A DNA stretch of 64,000 nt from Timema cristinae (lineage: Eukaryota > Arthropoda > Insecta > Phasmatodea > Timematidae): contig JBCFYV010000001.1 of assembly GCA_039000515.1 (NCBI GenBank), positions 9,904,928 to 9,968,927 of the forward strand, in the 5' to 3' direction. Numbering within the stretch: position 1 is the stretch's first letter; every line of letters starts with the position of its first letter. A program made the translations under genes and the position numbers. The notes under the pieces were generated by a model. The model made no database searches and was not told the DNA's origin. It saw only the letters and a list, made by a program, of their open reading frames with translations. Of this stretch, positions 57,420-64,000 are shown piece after piece.

Positions 57420-58260
57420 ACTAATAGCCTAAATAGTCAAAGACGTATACAAGGGGAAAATAATGACAAATTCCTTTAAAATTCGAGCATTTTTATCAAG
57501 TTTTGCCAAGATTCAAAAATATTAAATTGTATTTAATTCATTGGCATTAGCTACAAGAAATATTCTAATTAATAAACTTGTTTGGTAATAAGTGAAACTG
57601 AAGTGAAGGGTTGGTTGGAAGAGCTCAAACAAAAGGTACCAACAAGACCAAGGAGTTGTTGAGATAGGTCAGGGTTCATACATACAACTGTAATGTGTTT
57701 TTTATAAATACGGTTATATTTGTACAAAGGCAGCTTGAGGGGTAAGGGGTGAGCAATCTGGTGAGGGAGGGGGGATTCAAGATACAATAATTACAATAAT
57801 TACAGACATAGAAGAAAGACAAGTCCATGAAACATTGCGACGATCGACGGCAGACAGGATTAACCTAGTACCGCACCGGCATCCTGTTTTGGTCACCTAA
57901 CCTTCTGTGCAGGTGGACATTTCTTATCGGTTCATTACAAAGGAATGTTGGTACAGTAAAAAAAAAGTTAAAATAATAATTATACTCATTTATAGTGTTT
58001 TAGTATACTATTATTGCTTGAAATGTATTCTTAAGGGCGCCCTCTAGTGGAGTATCTATGAGTGAGGCAAAGTTGACTTCATTTGTTTGGGGAAGGCTAG
58101 GTCTATGTTTATAATCAATTACTTTGATCTCAGAACCACGACATTTCACGTGGAACGTCCTTGAAAATGAGATGTCAGATTTTCGTTAATTTGATTAATG
58201 TTGTTAAACAAGGCTCGGTGAGGTGTCCAGTCGGTTATCTAGCTTTGGCTCGAAGATGTG
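57420..58260. other. 3' flank of cuticle gene C, nothing else recognised
   Basis: AT-rich. There is no AATAAA on the minus strand within the first 200 nt that I can point to, so the 3' end of cuticle gene C is undefined. Confidence 0.35.
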
Positions 58261-58264
58261 ACGC

Positions 58265-60661
58265 TCAGGCGTAGTTGACGGCGGCGAACGGGTTCCTGGC
58301 GAAAGGCGACCCGGAGTAGTAGGGCGTCTGCCTGTAGCCGGTGTAGCCTGGGTACGTGTAACGGGGCACCACTGGGACGACGGGCGTCCTAACGGGGACG
58401 GGCGCCACCACGGCCCTCACGACGGGGGAGGCGGGATACGCTGTGGAGACGCCATTCTTCTCCACGACGGCACTGAAACCGTTTATGGGGTCAGCGGTAT
58501 AGGTGACCGTTCGGAGACTGCCGTCTGGATCCACTAGGCTGTAGCTGCCGCGGACGATGTCACCGTCCCTGGACTCCCGCTGAGACTTAGAGTCACCGGT
58601 GACGGGGTCTGAGACACTGTACTCGTACTGATACTGAGGGTGATCCTCGTACTCGCCGTCCTTGGTCAGCAGCACGGTGGCGCGCGTCACGGCGACTATC
58701 ATCAGCAGGACGCTCAGGCACTGGGGACAAGCAGTAACATGTACTAGTTCTAGAGCAAGTCAGGTACACTAGCCGTACACTACACTCGCTATAAGAGGAA
58801 CATGATGATGAGGATTAATGTTGAAGAACTGTCAGTCTTCATAATCGATACACATGCCCCCAGTGGAGCCTCAGTGTCAAGAGTGCTGACCACTCACCTA
58901 ACTATGCTGATTTGGTAACAGCCACGATAGAAAATGGTGAGGATGGCAGGATTCCCTACACACTGAGCCACAAGACTGGGCCTACCTCTCTGAGACCACA
59001 CAGCTATTGTCCCTACCTCTCTGAGACCACACAGCTATTGTCCCTACACACTGAACCACAAGACTGGGCCTACCTCTCTGAGACCACACAGCTATTGTCC
59101 CACCTCTCTGAGACCACAAGCTATTGTCCATACACGCAACCACAAGACTGGCCTACCTCTCTGAGACCACACAGCATATTGTCCCTAACAGTAACCACAA
59201 GACTGGGCCTACCTCTCTGAGACACACAGCTATGTCCCTACACAAGTGAACCACAAGACTGGGCCTACCTCTCTGAGACCACACAGCTATTGTCCTACAC
59301 ACTGAACACAAGACGGGCCTACCTCTCTGAGACCACACAGCTATTGTCCTACACACTTTAACACAAGACTGGCTACCTCTTTTGAGACCACACAGCTATT
59401 GTCTACACACTGAACCACAAGACTGGCCTACCTCTCTGAGACCACACAGCTATTGTCCCTACACACTGAACCACAAGACTGGGCCTACCTCTCTGAGACC
59501 ACACAGCTATTGTCCTCGGTCCAGGCCTGGACCATCATAAACCAAGAGTAGGATTGGACATCAATGAATCACACTTCCCACGTAATGTATGCAACTATGT
59601 AACGCGCTTTCTCCGCCATTCTGTGCTATAGTAACAAGGCATCCCACCCCGTCCCTTCCTCGGACTTTGTATCGACTACAGACACACACGACACAAATAT
59701 ACATCACACATATGTTTAGTTTCTTGCGGGATGATTGCAATAGCACATTATCAAAGAAAACTGTACACAAGCATGAAATAGCTGATTTATATGATTTTAC
59801 TGTAATAAATAAGACCGAGCTTGGTCGAATTTGAGTAAAATAACATTGCAATTTATTGTTTATCATTCTTGAATTTGTGAAAAGAATGACGAGTTTTAAT
59901 CTAAATTTAAAATATATTTCATTTTTATCATTCAAATTTGAGAACAATCGTTAAAATGCTTATGAAGATACATAGAATAAATAAATGATAAGGCACACCG
60001 CACAGACTTTGTATCACTTTTATCTTAAAATAAATATTTACTAAAAACTCGCAAGATTTGTGAAAATAAATAATATACCTTGTAGTAGAAACACTACACC
60101 AAAGATAATAATGAAATAATAAACACTGTTACTTAATCTATGGCATTAGGAACTTAGAACACTGTTACAGAAAAATTGAGAAAAATGAAACATCTTTGTC
60201 CACCAAAGAGCATAAGAATCAAATTTATTTTCAAAGACCTGGATTAATAAGTATAAATATTTGCTTATAGTTCAGAAACTATTGGTTTTATAAAAATATA
60301 CCTCAAATAAAAGAGTTTTATCTTTAATAGTATTACAATGGCAAGTTATTTTGTATTTCAAATAGTTGCGGAGAAATGATCAATTTTGGAAAATTTCCCA
60401 ATGTAAAGTGGACTGAGTCATTTTGAAAATAAAATGAGAATTTCCATCTTGTTTATAAAGATAAACAGAGTCTATATATAAAATGTAATCAAAATCGTTA
60501 GAGCGAATTTTGATAAAATAGTTTTCTCTTTTTTGATCTTCAGTAAACTACCCTTAATATTAAATGTCGAGTTACAAAAATCCCCCCAGGGGGATCTTAT
60601 TAAAACCCTAGTTACCAAGGTTTAGCCCAAATGGTAAAATAGTTTCGGTTCTAGCCCGAGG

Positions 60662-60697
<36 letters not shown>

Positions 60698-62196
60698 GAG
60701 ACAGACGGACAGACAGACGGACGGACAGAAGGACAGACAGACGGACGGAAAGACAGACAGACGGTATTGGTTTCAGGGAATCATGGAACGTCAACATTTA
60801 TTAACATCTCGAGTTCGATTTTTTTTTACGATCACAATACTTTCTCTGCGAGATGTCAAGAGAAAGTAAAAAAGTGAGTGGTAAATAATTTGTTTCTCAA
60901 GTAATTAAACGTTTTAAAAATATGTAATACAAAGATTTACAAAAACAACAACTAACCATTGATTTTGAAAACCAACTAAAACTTTGTTATACTTTTGAAT
61001 AACAATACTACTTTCAATAATGGCTTATAAACTGATGATGTTTATACATGCTAGACTAATATTAATAAAAGTCGTAACAAAATATATTTAATAATAAATA
61101 GAATATATCCATGTACATTTTGTTTCAGGCACACAACATGCAGGCAGGCTAGTTCAACAGAATCTAATTGGATCCACATAACAGCTTGCTGGCGATAAAT
61201 ACGTTCCACCTGAACCAACACACTAATTCTCAACGAGCCATATTATATTCCATTGCAATAATACCACCAGTGGTTTCAGCACAGAACTGAAAGTGGAAGT
61301 GAACTAACCTTCAGAAAGTCTACATCCATCTCCACAATATTCTTTGACCTGACATATTTATTTATTATTTAGCACCGCGTCTTACTACCCGTTCGGGTTA
61401 TGCGCTTTAAGTACTAATTACGCTAATGGAATGGGAATTGGAAGGTTAAATTAGAGGAAGTGAACCCGAATTTGCGTGGAGGGAGAGTGGAAAACCATTT
61501 AGGAAAAACCACCCCCAGTTCACCCGACCGAGATTCGAACCTCGATCTCACCGTCCTCAGCAGTCGAGCTCAACACTACTAGCGCGTTAGCCAACTACGC
61601 CACCGAGGCGGGTTTGACCTGACATACTTTCAACTGTTAAACCTGGTACAAAAATAATACTCAACAATTCCAACTAAACTACATGGCTGAGTGGTCTAAA
61701 GCGTCCTAGTTATACTTAGAATTTTAACTATCTCCCAATTTGAGAATTAGTCAATCACCCACATACTAGCATACCTGGCGATAAAGTTGGGTGTTAAGTG
61801 TTGCTGTCCTAGGTCAAGTCAGTTTTATAATATAACGCTTTCTTAAAGAGTTAGCGTAGTGTTAGAGTACTTTACTTTAACCTAAAAATCCAGAATTTGA
61901 TAACCCACTGGTCCAATGAGATGGTTCCACAATATGGGTTTACATCATCACTATAGGCGATTGCTGATGAATTTATACCCTTCTACCCCTGTCTAACTCT
62001 TTATATTTAGAAAGCACAAGTTAAATACTTATACCCTCTACAATAAAAATATAAGTTAAACTTCAAAGTTAAATACAAATTTGTGAAAAAGTTTTACCAA
62101 GCAATAGTGAACTCCAAACTACTATTATCAAACAAAGTGAATGCTAGATTTCAACTCCCCTGGACTCGAACCAAAGCTCACCTTGAAGGCAGCCAT
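58265..62196 (-). CDS. RR-2 cuticular protein C (about 156 aa, two exons)
   Basis: Chitin-binding cuticle protein. Main exon 58265-58720 (acceptor TTGTCCCCAG). The best first exon is 62182-62196, coding MAAFK with donor GTGAGC, 3.46 kb upstream. The join [20 protein letters not shown] is a proper signal peptide, and the 15-nt, phase-0 first exon matches genes A and B. The RR-2 domain at residues about 27-92 reads [20 protein letters not shown], then [20 protein letters not shown] and [16 protein letters not shown] Val/Pro/Arg-rich region ([18 protein letters not shown]) and a Tyr/Gly tail ending NPFAAVNYA follow. The alternative first exon 63637-63684 is also in phase 0 but would give an overlong hydrophobic start. 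The main exon is certain; the choice of exon 1 is not. Confidence 0.88.
58963..59515. repeat. About 57-bp minisatellite in the intron of cuticle gene C
   Basis: Unit ACTGGGCCTACCTCTCTGAG ACCACACAGCTATTGTCCCT ACACACTGAACCACAAG, about 9-10 copies, several with small deletions. The ORFs on either strand are by-products. Confidence 0.94.
59990..60880 (+). repeat. Family E dispersed repeat, longest copy
   Basis: Runs from ACCGCACAGACTTTGTATCA through ATTTGCTTATAGTTCAGAAA, TTGATCTTCAGTAAACTACC and TTTCGGTTCTAGCCCGAGGT, a GACAGACGGACG-rich run (60660-60763), and on to TTTACGATCACAATACTTTC. No ORF. The class is unknown. Confidence 0.75.
60660..60763. repeat. (GACA/GACG)n simple repeat
   Basis: About 100 bp of alternating GACAGACGGACG tetramers inside the family E copy. 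Confidence 0.95.
61357..61612 (-). mobile_element. SINE-C copy with perfect 14-bp target-site duplication
   Basis: Minus-strand head CGGTGGCGTAGTTGGCTAAC GCG, B box GGTTCGAATC, standard body, tail (plus strand GCGTCTTACTACCCGTTCGG) and a (TTTA)n end. TTTGACCTGACATA is repeated at 61343-61356 and 61613-61626. It is one of the youngest insertions in the window and lies in the intron of cuticle gene C. Confidence 0.95.
61684..61715 (+). repeat. tRNA-like repeat head fragment
   Basis: ATGGCTGAGTGGTCTAAAGC resembles a Leu/Ser tRNA A-box region. It is followed by unrelated AT-rich sequence. Confidence 0.35.
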
Positions 62197-62292
62197 CTCG
62201 ATGAAATGAAGAGTGTAAAGATCTTGTCACGATGAGACTGTTCTTCTTCAGATGAAAACAGAGGTCTATCTCGGTCCAACAGCCACGGCCAG

Positions 62293-62300
62293 TATTTGTA
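62293..62300 (-). promoter_or_regulatory. Weak TATA-like site upstream of cuticle gene C exon 1
   Basis: TACAAATA on the minus strand about 97 nt upstream of the ATG at 62194-62196, similar spacing to gene B. It is a poor match to TATAAA. Confidence 0.3.
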
Positions 62301-62497
62301 CCAGTTCTCTTTTCGGAAAACACCCCCCTCTCCCCAACAACTCATCTCCCTCCCATCCAGTCAGAGGTGTCCGATTGTTTGCGTGCTGGACCCGGGCGAC
62401 CTTACCCTTGGCAAGTGGCCAGGACACATAAATTCCCACGAGGAGTGAAACCAGTCCATCGTTCCTTGTAAAGATCACCCGGGATACCGCTAGAAGA

Positions 62498-63378
62498 AAC
62501 ATCATGAGTGTGAATATATAGGTCAACAGGTGATAAACCGGGCAAGACCAGGTCTAGATATACAGCGTGAGTGTGAAGATATAGGTCAGCAGGTGATAAA
62601 CCGGGCAAGACAGGTCTAGATATACAGCGTGAGTGTGAATATTAGGTCAACAGGTGATAAACGGGCAAGACCAGGTCGAGATATACAGCGTGAGTGTGGA
62701 GATATAGGTCAACAGGTGATAAACCGGGCAAGACCAGGTCTAGATATACAGCGTGAGTGTGAAGATATAGGTCAGCAGGTGATAAACCAGGCAAGTCCAG
62801 GTCGAGATATACAGCGTGAGTGTGGAGATATAGGTCAACAGGTGATAAACCGGGCAAGACCAGGTCTAGATATACAGCGTGAGTGTGAAGATATAGGTCA
62901 GCAGGTGATAAACCAGGCAAGTCCAGGTCTAGATATACTGCGTGAATGTGGAGATGTAGGTCAACAGGTGATAAACCGGGCAAGTCCAGGTCTAGATATA
63001 CAGCGTGAGTGTGGAGATATAGGTAAACAGGTGATAAACCGGCAAGACCAGGTCTAGATATACAGCGTGAGTGTGAAGATATAGGTCAGCAGGTGATAAA
63101 CCAGGCAAGTCCAGGTCGAGATATACAGCGTGAGTGTGGAGATATAGGTCAACAGGTGATAAACCGGGCAAGTCCAGGTCTAGATATACAGCGTGAGTGT
63201 GGAGATATAGGTCAGCAGGTGATAAACCAGGCAAGACCAGGTCGAGATATACAGCGTGAGTGTGGAGATATAGGTCAGAAGGGGATAAACCAGGCAAGAC
63301 CAGGTCGAGATATACAGCGTGAGTGTGGAGATATAGGTCAGCAGGAGATAAACCGGGCAAGTTCAGGTCAAGATGAAT
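62498..63378. repeat. 63-bp minisatellite, about 14 copies
   Basis: Unit GCGTGAGTGTGGAGATATAG GTCAACAGGTGATAAACCGG GCAAGACCAGGTCTAGATAT ACA (63 bp = 21 codons), with AAG/GAG, CAA/CAG and GTCTAG/GTCGAG variants arranged almost alternately. It is open on both strands, which explains the 100-140 codon ORFs. It lies between the first exon of cuticle gene C and the candidate first exon at 63637. Confidence 0.96.
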
Positions 63379-63636
63379 TAGGACGCAATTCAGGTTAAAT
63401 TCTCCCCAACAGACAACATTCTAATGGTTGAGACGATGTTATTTGTATATGTAGGAAGTGATCTGGGGAGTTTAACTGACATGCTATTGGGGAATTAATG
63501 TGCAGGCACCTTAATAAAGGACTATCAAGCTAATGGAGAACTACTGTACACACACCACAACACCTCCCTATAACAACAGATTTGGAGATATGTTATTTAA
63601 GGACATGCTATCCTTGTGTTCACACAACACACTCAC

Positions 63637-63684
63637 ATGAAGGTAACACAAGGCGAGCAACATTGCTACCAGGACTCGACACAT
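63637..63684 (-). CDS. Candidate first coding exon of a secreted protein
   Basis: On the minus strand an ATG opens MCRVLVAMLLALCYLH and stops at a consensus donor, CAT|GTGAGT, in phase 0. The peptide is a good signal-sequence start. A TATAAAG motif lies about 135 nt upstream. Its partner exon is not identified. It could belong to a fourth cuticle-type gene, to an alternative start of cuticle gene C, or be chance. Confidence 0.4.
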
Positions 63685-63817
63685 CTCGAGCACAAAGAGC
63701 ACCGCCAACAGTAGTTAGCGAGGTCACAATCGGCGGCTAGGATTCGCCATCTAGAGTGGTTTCGTTTGGACTCGAACACAGGATTGATAAATGCTTTAGT
63801 CTTACTGCTTTGTGTGT

Positions 63818-63824
63818 CTTTATA
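63818..63824 (-). promoter_or_regulatory. TATA-like box upstream of the candidate exon at 63637
   Basis: AATATAAAG on the minus strand, about 135 nt before the ATG. The support is positional only. Confidence 0.35.
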
Positions 63825-63909
63825 TTTCACATTAATATCAATTAAAATACTAAATGAAGGAGTGTCCAGTCAAACGAGAGTAACAGATTAACTTCAAGGA
63901 CATGTTCTG

Positions 63910-64000
63910 GTACCATATCTTACTACCCGTTCGGGCTATACGAACGTGTACTAATTACGATAACGTGTTAAAGATGACAAAGGTTGAATTTACAGGAAGT
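63910..64000 (-). mobile_element. SINE-B copy running off the window end
   Basis: Plus-strand ACCATATCTTACTACCCGTT, then ACTAATTACGATAACGTGTT and GGTTGAATTTACAGGAAGT: the tail and the beginning of the body. The head lies beyond position 64000. Confidence 0.85.

Noticed and set aside
62266..62526. 86-codon minus-strand ORF as second exon for the candidate start at 63637
   Set aside because: The acceptor before it (TTCTTCTAG) does not join in a compatible phase to 63637-63684, and the peptide shows no known domain.
62629..63398. ORFs of 100-142 codons on both strands with a 21-residue repeat
   Set aside because: The 63-bp unit is open on both strands. There is no start context, no domain and no splice context.

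Overview
The window looks like a piece of a repeat-rich arthropod genome, most likely an insect. It carries spliced genes with GT-AG introns, three RR-2 chitin-binding cuticle-protein genes, decayed non-LTR retrotransposons, dozens of tRNA-derived SINEs and at least a dozen minisatellites. No prokaryotic feature is present. I cannot name the species from the sequence.

Layout. Positions 594-22004, minus strand, hold the 3' third of a large BEACH-domain gene of the neurobeachin-like (NBEAL1/NBEAL2) family. I could join 18 exons by hand. They encode a pre-PH segment, the PH-like domain, the BEACH domain and the C-terminal WD40 repeats, and end at a stop codon followed by an AATAAA signal. The amino-terminal two thirds are not recognisable in the window. 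Two exons each lack one base relative to the phase of their neighbours (near 6258 and 12497). The introns are packed with private minisatellites (28 bp at 3.2-4.7 kb, a complex one at 12.6-13.1 kb, 27 bp at 15.5-16.3 kb, 22 bp at 19.6-20.4 kb), SINEs and LINE remnants.

Downstream on the same strand lie three cuticle-protein genes, each with a 15-nt first coding exon that splits the signal peptide and one main exon: 24951-26615 (165 aa), 47336-49886 (151 aa) and 58265-62196 (156 aa). Two have clear TATA boxes. A further signal-peptide-like first exon (63637-63684) with its own TATA box may start another secreted-protein gene. The three products share the RR-2 extended consensus that binds chitin, and vary in the Ala/Pro/Val/Tyr-rich flanks that set cuticle mechanics. 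The NBEAL-like product is an unrelated intracellular scaffold of vesicle traffic.

The rest is repeat sequence. Three SINE groups (called SINE-A, -B and -C here) have different tRNA-like heads but a common 3' tail. Several copies keep perfect 10-14 bp target-site duplications and some are nested. A TTAA-flanked foldback element of 363 bp (53139-53501) looks like a piggyBac-type MITE. A 3.2-kb array of a 31-bp unit (26826-30035) begins about 135 bp upstream of the first cuticle-gene TATA box, and a 63-bp array (62498-63378) lies between the last two first exons.

I found no convincing undescribed molecular system. The most interesting signals are the shared SINE tail, a minisatellite apparently seeded from a LINE 3' end, the 24-nt microexon, and the single-base frame breaks in an otherwise intact gene.
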